From positions 1 through 47,959 of the forward strand of contig JAFUJU010000022.1 in NCBI GenBank assembly GCA_017468055.1: a stretch of 47,959 nt of DNA, given 5' to 3'. The DNA is from Elusimicrobiaceae bacterium. GTDB lineage: Bacteria; Elusimicrobiota; Elusimicrobia; Elusimicrobiales; Elusimicrobiaceae. This document shows, one piece after another, positions 32,476-39,944 of this stretch; position 1 is the first letter of the stretch; each line of letters opens with the position of its first letter. The notes beneath the pieces were generated by a model. That model was not told the DNA's origin. It saw only the letters and a program-made list of their open reading frames with translations, and did no database searches. The translations under genes and the position numbers were made by a program.

Positions 32476-33195
32476 ATGCTAGAAAAAACATTTGAAGTAA
32501 GATATGATGAACTGGACAGTCACGGGCACATTAGCCCCGTCAGCTTTTTACGCTATTTCCAAGAAGGGGCCGCACTAGATGCGCAAAGTTTCCAATTCGG
32601 ATGGGAAAATATCCAACAAAACCGGCTGGGCTGGGTACTGACTCACATGCAAATTGAATTTTTGCAAAGCAAAACCGAACGGCAACCGGTCAAAATTCGT
32701 ACCTGGCATGCTTTTTCAGAAAAAATCTTAAGCCGCAGAGAATTTGAATTTTTAACCTTAGATAATACTCCCATCGCCCGCGGAGCCAGCTGGTGGCTGT
32801 TAATGGACGTCGATAAACGCCGCATTACCAAAAATCCACCCGAGCTTTTGGCCTTAAACCCCGCGGAGCCCTCTTTTCTGGTGCAAGAAGAAAATTTTAA
32901 GCGGACCGCACCCGAAAATGCACCCCTTTTACCCGAAGTATATATTACTACCCGTAAAGAAGATTTAGACTTAAACGGCCATGTCAACAACACACACTAT
33001 GCCGCTTGGGCCTTGGAAAGCGCACCGGAAGAAAAAACACTGAAAAAACTGGTTATCAACTTCAAAAATGAGTGTCTGGCAGGGGAAACCTTAACTGTCA
33101 AAACGACTTTGGAAAATGAAGATATTTTGCACCATAGCATTATCAAACAATCCAACGAAAAAGAATCCGCACGCATTCTGAGCTATTGGGCTTAA
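32476..33195 (+). CDS. Acyl-ACP thioesterase
   Basis: 239 aa. Double hot-dog protein of the bacterial acyl-ACP thioesterase (FatA/FatB-like) family: N-terminal VRYDELDSHGHISPVSFLRY with FQEGAALDAQSFQFGWENIQ, then GLGWVLTHMQIEF-like LGWVLTHMQIEF and ARGASWWLLMDVDKRRITKN. The second hot-dog domain carries DLNGHVNNTHYAAWAL, the plant-type catalytic Asn/His region. It would release free fatty acids from ACP. Good ribosome site AAAAAAGGGGGCATT. A -10 (TAGAAT, about 32453-32458) lies upstream. Single gene, followed by a terminator. Confidence 0.9.
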   Translation: MLEKTFEVRYDELDSHGHISPVSFLRYFQEGAALDAQSFQFGWENIQQNRLGWVLTHMQIEFLQSKTERQPVKIRTWHAFSEKILSRREFEFLTLDNTPIARGASWWLLMDVDKRRITKNPPELLALNPAEPSFLVQEENFKRTAPENAPLLPEVYITTRKEDLDLNGHVNNTHYAAWALESAPEEKTLKKLVINFKNECLAGETLTVKTTLENEDILHHSIIKQSNEKESARILSYWA

Positions 33196-33201
33196 TAAAT
33201 C

Positions 33202-33226
33202 CCCCCGCTTTTGAGCGGGGGTTTTT
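33202..33226 (+). terminator. Terminator after the thioesterase gene
   Basis: CCCCCGCT (33202-33209) / AGCGGGGG (33214-33221), then T5. The T-run forms part of the next gene's -35 (TTGAAA, 33225-33230). Confidence 0.86.
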
Positions 33227-33254
33227 GAAACAACTCTCTCTGTTTTGCTACACT
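33225..33254 (+). promoter_or_regulatory. Promoter of the CNNM/HlyC gene (leaderless start)
   Basis: TTGAAA (33225-33230), 18-bp spacer, extended -10 TGC TACACT (33249-33254), then 6 nt to ATG 33261. No Shine-Dalgarno is present. Confidence 0.7.
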
Positions 33255-33260
33255 AAGCAT

Positions 33261-34556
33261 ATGAGTATTATTGTCATTTTAATTATGTTGGGCTTTAATG
33301 CCCTTTTGGCCGCCTATGAAATGGCCCTTGCTTCTGCCTCCCGCACCAAGCTGTCTATCCTAGCACAGGAAAAAAAACGCGGTGCCGAAAGTGCGTTATA
33401 CATGAAAGATCATATGGAAGGAAGTTTGGCCACTATACAAATAGGTATTACTTTGGTAGGGGCTATTGCCGCGGCGGTAGGCGGTGCCGGAGCTGATGAA
33501 TGGTTTGCTCCGTGGCTCCAAAAAACATTTCATTTACCGTTAAAAATTTCTAATGCTTTAGCTGTTATTTTAGTGGTTTTGCCACTTAGTTTTTTTACCA
33601 TTGTTTTTGGCGAATTAACTCCCAAAACATTTGCCCTAAAAAATAAGGAATGGGTCGTACTTACCTTCTCCCCTTCCATGCGCCAATTGTACCGTTTACT
33701 TTATCCGATCGTTCGGGTAATGGAAGCAATTGTCGGCTTATTAACCAAAAAAACCGTTCGCAAAAACACCGATCCCAAAGCCGCCCAAAAAGCCGCCATG
33801 GCTGATTTACGTGCAGCAGTTTCTATTGCATCTTCTTCCCGTTTATTCGGAAAAGCGGAAGAGAAAATCGTACTTTCCAGCGCTATGTTTTGCACGCGCA
33901 GAATCAAAGAAATACAAGTGCCTTTGGAACAAGTATATATGCTCTACGCAGGCGACAGCATCGCTGACACGTTCGTCAAAGCCCATTTGGATATGCACAC
34001 CCGCTTTCCGGTTTGCGAACAAAAAGACGATCCGCAAAGCATTATCGGTTACCTAAATTTTAAAGATATTTTCAACGCTACTAAAACCGCGGCCCAAGGC
34101 ACCGTTCCTACTACACGCTCCATTCTGCGTCCGATGCTCCGCTTAGATGAAGACACTATTATTTCTTCCGCGTTAGAACAAATGATGAAAGCCAAACAAC
34201 ATATTTGTTTGGTAACCGATGATGACCGCATTACCGGTATTTTGACATTAGAAGATATTTTTGAAGAAATGGTAGGCGAAATTGAAGACGAGTATGACTT
34301 CTTCTTAGCTTACATTCGCCCGTTTGGCGACGGTTTGATAGCTAGTGCTACGGCAAAAATGAGCGATGTTTTTAAACAATTAAACTTGCCCATTCCTGCC
34401 GAAATACCCCCCACCGAAACGGTGGAACAGTGGGCCGAACGTCAGGCAGGACACAGCTTAACTACCAGCGAAGTAATCTCTGCTGATCACATACAAATGG
34501 CCGCGCGAAAATTCAGACGACACAAACTGATGGAAGTTTTGGTTACGATAAAATAA
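33261..34556 (+). CDS. CNNM/HlyC-CorC family membrane protein with CBS domains
   Basis: 431 aa from ATG 33261 (a start 25 codons earlier would lie in the previous gene and the terminator). N-terminal CNNM (DUF21) membrane domain, about 1-165, with FNALLAAYEMALASASRTKL and IQIGITLVGAIAAAVGG, FFTIVFGELTPKTFALKN. Two CBS domains at about 190-330 (RFPVCEQKDDPQSIIGYLNF, KQHICLVTDDDRITGILTLE), ending EDIFEEMVGEIEDEYD. C-terminal CorC_HlyC domain at about 345-431. Members are linked to Mg2+/Co2+ or other cation export; the hemolysin label is historical. Probably leaderless. Confidence 0.92.
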   Translation: MSIIVILIMLGFNALLAAYEMALASASRTKLSILAQEKKRGAESALYMKDHMEGSLATIQIGITLVGAIAAAVGGAGADEWFAPWLQKTFHLPLKISNALAVILVVLPLSFFTIVFGELTPKTFALKNKEWVVLTFSPSMRQLYRLLYPIVRVMEAIVGLLTKKTVRKNTDPKAAQKAAMADLRAAVSIASSSRLFGKAEEKIVLSSAMFCTRRIKEIQVPLEQVYMLYAGDSIADTFVKAHLDMHTRFPVCEQKDDPQSIIGYLNFKDIFNATKTAAQGTVPTTRSILRPMLRLDEDTIISSALEQMMKAKQHICLVTDDDRITGILTLEDIFEEMVGEIEDEYDFFLAYIRPFGDGLIASATAKMSDVFKQLNLPIPAEIPPTETVEQWAERQAGHSLTTSEVISADHIQMAARKFRRHKLMEVLVTIK

Positions 34557-34585
34557 AAACACCCCGCTTAAGCGGGGTGTTTTTT
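34555..34585. terminator. Bidirectional terminator
   Basis: CACCCCGC / GCGGGGTG with TTAA loop (34560-34579) and T6. It is shared by the CNNM gene (+) and the HAD gene (-), which end on either side. Confidence 0.86.
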
Positions 34586-34597
34586 ATGGGAATAGAT

Positions 34598-35197
34598 TTA
34601 CAAGATATCTCTTTTTTGCAGTTCTTCGCGCAGTTGTTCGGCATTTTTGAACACAATTCCATCCATCCCTACCGTATGCGCGGCAGCCACATTGGCTGCG
34701 TTATCATCTATAAATACACATTTCTCTGCACGCAAAGAGAATCGCTCCAAAAACCGCTCATAAATACGTGGGTCCGGCTTGATTAGTTTTTCCTCCCCGG
34801 ATACCACCCTTCCGTGCATTTGGGCCAAAATATCAAACCGTGCCTCTGCTTTGGGAAATGTCTCTGCAGACCAGTTGCTCAAGCCGTACAATTTGTATCC
34901 TTTACTTTTTAATTCTTGGATAATTTGACGGCTACCTTCTATCTCCAATCCCAACATTTCTTCCCAACGGGAAAAATAAGCTTCTATCTGCTGGCTATAG
35001 GCCGGATATTGCTCTTTGAGTAAGGCGATCCCTTCTGCAAAACTGCGCCCTGCATCTTGGCGCGCATTCCATGCATTGGTGCAGACATTGGCCAAGAACC
35101 ACTCCATTTCTTCATGAGAAGCGAAAATTTTACGATATAAATGACGCGGATTCCAATCCACCAACACTCCGCCAAAATCAAAAACAATCGTCTTCAC
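34598..35197 (-). CDS. HAD-superfamily hydrolase (subfamily IA)
   Basis: 199 aa from GTG 35197, with GGGGGAAAAA directly upstream. Motif I DFGGVLVDWNP (nucleophile and acid/base pair replaced: DxG rather than DxD, as in YihX-type alpha-D-glucose-1-phosphatases and other FDFGGVL proteins). Motif II GLSNWS, motif III Lys in KPDPRIYERFLERF, motif IV VFIDDNAANVAAA. The cap is helical (residues ~15-95). Predicted sugar phosphatase; the substrate is not determined. Monocistronic with a TACAAT -10 about 30 nt upstream of the start. Confidence 0.88.
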   Translation of the reverse strand: MKTIVFDFGGVLVDWNPRHLYRKIFASHEEMEWFLANVCTNAWNARQDAGRSFAEGIALLKEQYPAYSQQIEAYFSRWEEMLGLEIEGSRQIIQELKSKGYKLYGLSNWSAETFPKAEARFDILAQMHGRVVSGEEKLIKPDPRIYERFLERFSLRAEKCVFIDDNAANVAAAHTVGMDGIVFKNAEQLREELQKRDIL

Positions 35198-35263
35198 TTT
35201 TTCCCCCAGTCGTTTCTTTTATTGTAGCTTTAATGCAAGAAAAAGAAAAGATTTTTTTATATT

Positions 35264-35298
35264 AAAAAACAGCGCAAAACCAATTGGTCTTGCGCTGT
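35264..35298 (-). terminator. Terminator of the purB-purA operon
   Basis: ACAGCGCAA (35269-35277) / TTGCGCTGT (35290-35298) with an inner ACCAATTGGT palindrome in the loop, and T6 on the minus strand. It lies just 3' of purA. Confidence 0.82.
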
Positions 35299-35318
35299 TA
35301 GAAATCAGAAAAATACTT

Positions 35319-36335
35319 TTATAAAACCAAAGTATCTTCCATATCCGGTCCGGTGGATACTAAGGCCAACTCCGGATGCGGATATACTTCGGCAGACAAA
35401 GCTTTCATGCTTTCCAAGAAAGCCTTCGCTTCGTCCGTAAAATCTTCATAACTTTTAATATGTTCATTACCTTCAAACATATCAATATGCGTAATGGCAA
35501 TTTTGGTAGCATTGTTGATCATGATGGCACGGGAAGCGGAGCGTTTTTCAAAAGCACCCACACGGCGCAACCGCTTACTGACCGAGCCCACCTCATGGCC
35601 TTTGGTATGATACACTTCCAGTTCTTCTTCGGAAGTCATTTCTTTTTCCAGCGGTCCCGGGCCGACGCGGGTAATGTAAGGCTTAAACACTACATACACA
35701 TCACGCACACTCTTAGGGCCCAAGCCGGCTTCGCCTAAGAAAGTGGAAGCCGTGGTATCGCGCGAGGTAACAAACGGATATTCTCCATGCAACAAAGAAA
35801 GTTTCATACCTTGCGTTCCTTCCAAAAGCACATTAGCTCCTTTATCCAGTGCCCCGTTTAAAAGTTCCGGTACGTCTTGAATGAAATCTTTCAAAAGCGG
35901 ATCATCTTTGGCAAATTTCACATCTCTGCGTTCAATACGGTGTTTTACCGCCTGCCCAAGACCAGTACCCACACTGCCGATATGTTCCATAAAGTGGCTG
36001 GCAGCTTTTTCGGCAGCGGTTTCTTCTTCGGAGATAAGCACTGCATACGGGTCAATGATTAAACGGTCTCGCGTACCGGTCAGTTCCACTTCTTTTAAGA
36101 GCCATTCTGTTTTTGTATATGCACCCGCCCCCAAAACCAACTTGGTATGCGGATTTAAAAAACCTGACGGTATGTTTTTCAACGTATAAGACTTTCCGTC
36201 CGCCACTACCGTATGGCCGGCATTGGGGCCACCCACACGCACACAATAGTCATAATCTCCTTTGTAAGACAAATAGGCCGAAATTTTACCTTTTCCTTCA
36301 TCACCGGCTTGTCCGCCGCAAACGATATCAATCAT
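35319..36335 (-). CDS. purA: Adenylosuccinate synthetase, short form
   Basis: 338 aa. IMP + aspartate + GTP to adenylosuccinate. N-terminal GGQAGDEGKGK P-loop, then RVGGPNAGHTV, IPSGFLNPHTKLVLGAGAY, VGTGLGQAVKHRI and LLEGTQGMKLSLLHGEYPFVTSRDTTAS. C-terminal VYVVFKPYITRVGPGP, ATKIAITHIDMFEGNE and VSTGPDMEDT. It is about 90 residues shorter than the usual bacterial enzyme (about 430) and similar in size to archaeal forms such as those of Pyrococcus. No catalytic block appears lost, so it is a compact enzyme, not a truncation. It starts in an ATGA overlap with purB. Confidence 0.93.
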   Translation of the reverse strand: MIDIVCGGQAGDEGKGKISAYLSYKGDYDYCVRVGGPNAGHTVVADGKSYTLKNIPSGFLNPHTKLVLGAGAYTKTEWLLKEVELTGTRDRLIIDPYAVLISEEETAAEKAASHFMEHIGSVGTGLGQAVKHRIERRDVKFAKDDPLLKDFIQDVPELLNGALDKGANVLLEGTQGMKLSLLHGEYPFVTSRDTTASTFLGEAGLGPKSVRDVYVVFKPYITRVGPGPLEKEMTSEEELEVYHTKGHEVGSVSKRLRRVGAFEKRSASRAIMINNATKIAITHIDMFEGNEHIKSYEDFTDEAKAFLESMKALSAEVYPHPELALVSTGPDMEDTLVL

Positions 36336-37723
36336 TGTTTCCCTCCTGCCTGCTTCGGCGCAAGCCCTATGTAAGAGCCCACGTCCAAAGATAGCAACTT
36401 TTGTTTGGTTTTTGGATCCAAGTCTAAACTTTCTGCAAACTTTTTCAAATCTTCCGCCGTTACCGTGCGCCCACGCGTAAACGTTTTCAGTTTTTCATAG
36501 GCGTGGCTGACACCTGAGGCACGAAGAATCGTCTGAAATCCTTCTGCCAATACTTCGGCATGATGATTCAGTTCCGTCCGTGCTGCTACGGCATCAAAAT
36601 CGGTCTTTTTCAATCCTTTCAATAAAGAACGGTACGCCAACAAACAATACCCAAATCCTGCAGCTACATTGCGCAAGACAGTAGAGTCCGACAAGTCTCT
36701 TTGCAGGCGGGAAACGGGCAACTTTTGGCTAAAGAAAGAAAGCAAAGCATTAGACAGTCCTAAATTCCCTTCCGCATTTTCAAAATCTATCGGATTTACT
36801 TTTTGTGGCATGGTGGACGAGCCCACCTCTCCGGCTACCGCTTTTTGTTTCACCAGACCCGATGAAATGTAGCGCCACATATCTTGGCTGAAATCCAACA
36901 AAATTGTATTAATACGGCGCAAATTATCAAACAATTCTGCATAGCTGTCACGATTGTCTATTTGAGTGGAAACAGGACTTAAGAAAAGTTTAATTTTTCG
37001 GTTTTTATTTAATTGAGCAATCAAACGTTTGGCGGTGGCGGGCCAATTTACCTTTGGAAAAACAGCCAAATGCGCGTTGTAACTGCCCACAGCTCCGCCT
37101 GCTTTGCAAGAAATCTGTTGTTTTTTCAACTGTTCTATTTGGCGGGCCAAACGACTTTCAAACACTTTCAGCTCTTTGCCAAACGTAGTCGGTACGGCAG
37201 GTTGACCATGTGTACGGGCCAACATGGCACAACGGGCATATTTGCGCGCGCGCAAAGCCAATTCCTTACGCAAAGTTTCAAGCGCGGGCAAAAGCACTTC
37301 GCCCGTTGCGGCAGACAAAATTTGCCCGTAGGCTAAGCTGTTAACATCTTCACTGGTCAGAGCGAAATGGATCCAATTAACATGCTCTCCAAATCCAGCC
37401 TCTGTCAGTTTGTCCGCTATAAAATATTCCACGGCTTTTACATCATGATTGGTGGCAGGGCGGCCGTTATAACCTTGGCGTTCTATTTTCTGTAAGATTT
37501 CTAAATCGGTAGAAGAAAGAGAAGATATTTTTTCTAAAAATAATTTTTCTTTGGCAATCATCGGTTTAAAGCCATTGAGCTTTAAGCTATCCAAGAGCAA
37601 CAACCAGACACTTTCCGCGCGTACACGGGCCGCTGCAAAAGCAGCCTCCCCACAAACAGAGCGCAAATCTGCCAACTTGTTTTTATACCGTCCGTCCAAA
37701 GGACTCAAAAAATCTTCTCTCAT
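36332..37723 (-). CDS. purB: Adenylosuccinate lyase
   Basis: 463 aa, normal length. Splits adenylosuccinate to AMP and fumarate, and SAICAR in IMP synthesis. Fumarase/aspartase fold: NGRPATNHDVKAVEYFIADK, FALTSEDVNSLAYGQIL, LARTHGQPAVPTTFGKELKV (catalytic His), and the signature loop GSSTMPQKVNPIDFENAEGN, where the usual MPHK is MPQK. First gene of purB-purA, translationally coupled by ATGA. The start is probably leaderless (TGC TAAAAT 8 nt before ATG, no Shine-Dalgarno). Confidence 0.95.
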   Translation of the reverse strand: MREDFLSPLDGRYKNKLADLRSVCGEAAFAAARVRAESVWLLLLDSLKLNGFKPMIAKEKLFLEKISSLSSTDLEILQKIERQGYNGRPATNHDVKAVEYFIADKLTEAGFGEHVNWIHFALTSEDVNSLAYGQILSAATGEVLLPALETLRKELALRARKYARCAMLARTHGQPAVPTTFGKELKVFESRLARQIEQLKKQQISCKAGGAVGSYNAHLAVFPKVNWPATAKRLIAQLNKNRKIKLFLSPVSTQIDNRDSYAELFDNLRRINTILLDFSQDMWRYISSGLVKQKAVAGEVGSSTMPQKVNPIDFENAEGNLGLSNALLSFFSQKLPVSRLQRDLSDSTVLRNVAAGFGYCLLAYRSLLKGLKKTDFDAVAARTELNHHAEVLAEGFQTILRASGVSHAYEKLKTFTRGRTVTAEDLKKFAESLDLDPKTKQKLLSLDVGSYIGLAPKQAGGKQ

Positions 37724-37779
37724 ACGTCTTTATTTTAGCAAATTACATCTCTCTTTATATGGATAAAAAAACATTAAAA

Positions 37780-37800
37780 TACCCCGCACGAAGCGGGGTA
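37780..37800 (-). terminator. Terminator of the pilin gene 37819-38277
   Basis: TACCCCGC (37780-37787) / GCGGGGTA (37793-37800), 5-nt loop. The minus-strand tract after it is T-rich (ATTTTAATGTTTTTTT) but interrupted. Confidence 0.72.
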
Positions 37801-37818
37801 AAATATAGCAAGAACAAA

Positions 37819-38277
37819 TTACATATTTTCGCAAAAGCCGCCATCTACCAAATTTGCACATGGAGAGACATATTTACATTTATCAGACATGGTACATTGG
37901 GTATATCTCTTTCCACGGGAAGATTTATTATGATGTATATTATAAATCAATCTGACCCCAGACAAAGAATTTAATCCATCCATTTGCAAAAAAGCAGATC
38001 CCGTATCACTAACTACTCCACCCGCTCCAGCAGTAAAGGTCCAGTTTTTCCCACCACAAGAAATATCTAATTCTAAATCCTCCAAATTATCTGAAAAATA
38101 ACCATTTTCCAAATAATATATCTCTTGTCTATCCAAAAAAGCTTTGCCCATGGTCCAAGCTTCTATGGCTTTAGACTTATCCACAGCTCTAGTATATTGA
38201 GGAAGAGCAACGGAAGCCAAAATACCGATAATTAACACCACTACCAATAGTTCTATCAATGTAAAACCTTTTTTCAT
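37819..38277 (-). CDS. Type IV pilin-like protein
   Basis: 152 aa. MKKG-FTLIELLVVVLIIGIL leader and helix, then ASVALPQYTRAVDKSKAIEA, with Glu at mature +5. Head of ~105 residues with LEDLELDISCGGKNWTFTAG and a Cys-rich C-terminus (YTQCTMSDKCKYVSPCANLV, GGFCENM) likely to form disulfides. Ribosome site AGGAGAGAAAA. Single unit between cassette copy 5 (74 nt upstream) and the hairpin at 37780. The smallest complete pilin in the window. Confidence 0.93.
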   Translation of the reverse strand: MKKGFTLIELLVVVLIIGILASVALPQYTRAVDKSKAIEAWTMGKAFLDRQEIYYLENGYFSDNLEDLELDISCGGKNWTFTAGAGGVVSDTGSAFLQMDGLNSLSGVRLIYNIHHNKSSRGKRYTQCTMSDKCKYVSPCANLVDGGFCENM

Positions 38278-38350
38278 TTTTCTCTCCTTTCAAACGGCTT
38301 TAAAACCCGACAAACGACTTTTAAAACTCGGATCTGACTGCAACGCTGAA

Positions 38351-38405
38351 ATTGTAGCAAAAAAAAAAAACGTGTCAAGATGTGGCGCACTTTTCTGACG
38401 GAAAA
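38351..38405 (-). promoter_or_regulatory. Pilin promoter cassette, copy 5
   Basis: Minus strand: TTTTCCGTCAGAAAAGTGCG then CCACATC, -35 TTGACA (38373-38378), 16-bp spacer with T12 (38359-38370), extended -10 TGC TACAAT (38351-38356). Downstream the 5' leader resembles that of copy 4 (CAAACGGC, TTTAAAACT). Confidence 0.88.
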
Positions 38406-38415
38406 GCCAAAAAAC

Positions 38416-38449
38416 AACACCGCAGAAAACTTGATGTTTTCTGCGGTGT
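38416..38449 (-). terminator. Terminator of the RND efflux operon
   Basis: A 14-bp stem, ACACCGCAGAAAAC (38417-38430) / GTTTTCTGCGGTGT (38436-38449), followed on the minus strand by a T-rich run. It lies 3' of the outer-membrane channel gene. Confidence 0.86.
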
Positions 38450-38474
38450 ACAAAAACCAAACAGCTAAAAATCT

Positions 38475-39944
38475 TTATTCTTCCGTTTCCGTTACGTCTT
38501 GACTCTCTTTGTTTTCAACAGCGGCTTGTTCGGCCTTTACCTGTTCTTCAAACGGTCCGAATCCGCACCGTTCATCCCAGCCGCCACCTAAAGCTTTGGC
38601 TACATTGATCAAAGCCAAGAGTTCGCTTTGACGCGCAGAAGCCAAAGACATTTCCGCCTGCAACAGGTTGCGCTCCACGTCCAAAAGTTCCATCGTACCG
38701 ATGAGTCCGGCATCTTCTTGTTTTTTAGTCAGTTCATAACTGCGACGCAAAGCCTCGGTTTGTTTCTGACGGATTTCAAACATTTCTCTATTGATACGGT
38801 TAGAATTTAAAGCATCTAAAGTTTCTTTGAAAGCCGTCTGTACCGTTTTTTCATAAGCGGCCAACATTTCCTCGTACTGGGCTTTGGCTGCCTTGCTTTG
38901 AGATACCAAAGCACCGCCAGCAAAAATAGGCTGGGTAACTTGGCCGGCAAAAGCCCACAAGCCGGACGGATCTCTGAACAAATTGTTCAGTTGGTTACTG
39001 GCAAAGCCGGCCGCCGCCGTTAAAGAAATATCCGGAAAATAGGCCGCACGTGCCGCACCGATACGTGCATTGGCCGCAATTAACCGCCCTTCCGCGCTAC
39101 GCACGTCCGGACGTTTGGCTAGCAGATTAGACGGCAAACTGGCAGGCACATTGGGCAAAACCGTAATATCTCTGAGGTGATGACCGCGTTGCATTTCCCC
39201 TTCCACTATTTCCCGCGGGGAACGTCCCACCAACACCGCTAAGGCCGTCTCTGCCTGAGCCACCTGCAGTTCTAAGTCTTTGGCCGTTGCCTCTACGGAG
39301 TACATATCCGCTTCCACACGGCGCAAATCTACTTCCGTAATATAACCGGCATTATAGCGGCTGGTGTAAATACGCACACTTTCTTTGCGGGTGGTTAAGG
39401 TGCGCTTGGCAATTTCCAATTGAGCGTCCAACGTACGCAATGTAAAATAGTTGGAAGCTACTTGCGCTGTTAAAGAAAGCAGCACCGTATCTTTTGCTGT
39501 CATGGTGGACAAAAGATCGGCACGGGCGGCCTCACTCAAGCGGCGGTATTTACCCCATAAATCTAATTCAAAGGCCGCCACTACCGTACCGGTACTGAGC
39601 GTTTGCCCAGAGGTATAATCATTGCCGGAACGGCCGCTTCCTCCTTGCAAACCGATGGTCGGCAATTGGTTTGCTACTGCCACACCTACAGCCGCACGGG
39701 CGGCATCTACACGGGCTACCGCTTGGCGAAGGTCTTTATTGTAAAGCAAGGCTTCTTTTTCCAATGCATTTAAGGTAGGGTCTTCAAACATCGTCCACCA
39801 TTGATGATTTTCAAACACGCTAAAATCATCTTGTGCTTGTTGGCTGGGCAAATTCAAATCCGGCCGTTTGTAATTCGGCCCCATCATACAACCGGACAAT
39901 AAAAACAATCCGAATCCAGCTACAAATAGCTGTTTAAATTTCAT
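38475..39944 (-). CDS. RND efflux outer-membrane channel lipoprotein (OprM/NodT family)
   Basis: 489 aa. Lipoprotein signal with Cys19 in LFLLSGCMMGPNYKRPDLNL, the family's start motif. Two tandem repeats of TolC-like helices and strands: NALEKEALLYNKDLRQAVAR, then LPTIGLQGG and FELDLWGKYR; second half LAKRPDVRSAEGRLIAANAR and the closing LINVAKALGGGW. The acidic/Gln tail after residue ~465 (VKAEQAAVENKESQDVTETE) is extra. It forms the trimeric exit duct of the pump. The start overlaps the RND permease stop by 11 bp. Confidence 0.94.
   Translation of the reverse strand: MKFKQLFVAGFGLFLLSGCMMGPNYKRPDLNLPSQQAQDDFSVFENHQWWTMFEDPTLNALEKEALLYNKDLRQAVARVDAARAAVGVAVANQLPTIGLQGGSGRSGNDYTSGQTLSTGTVVAAFELDLWGKYRRLSEAARADLLSTMTAKDTVLLSLTAQVASNYFTLRTLDAQLEIAKRTLTTRKESVRIYTSRYNAGYITEVDLRRVEADMYSVEATAKDLELQVAQAETALAVLVGRSPREIVEGEMQRGHHLRDITVLPNVPASLPSNLLAKRPDVRSAEGRLIAANARIGAARAAYFPDISLTAAAGFASNQLNNLFRDPSGLWAFAGQVTQPIFAGGALVSQSKAAKAQYEEMLAAYEKTVQTAFKETLDALNSNRINREMFEIRQKQTEALRRSYELTKKQEDAGLIGTMELLDVERNLLQAEMSLASARQSELLALINVAKALGGGWDERCGFGPFEEQVKAEQAAVENKESQDVTETEE

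Noticed and set aside
207-38370. Five A12 runs followed by a shared sequence looked like poly-A tails of a small mobile element or an assembly artefact
   Set aside because: On the minus strand each run is the spacer between a good -35 and -10 upstream of a pilin; there are no target duplications or inverted termini, and the flanks differ.
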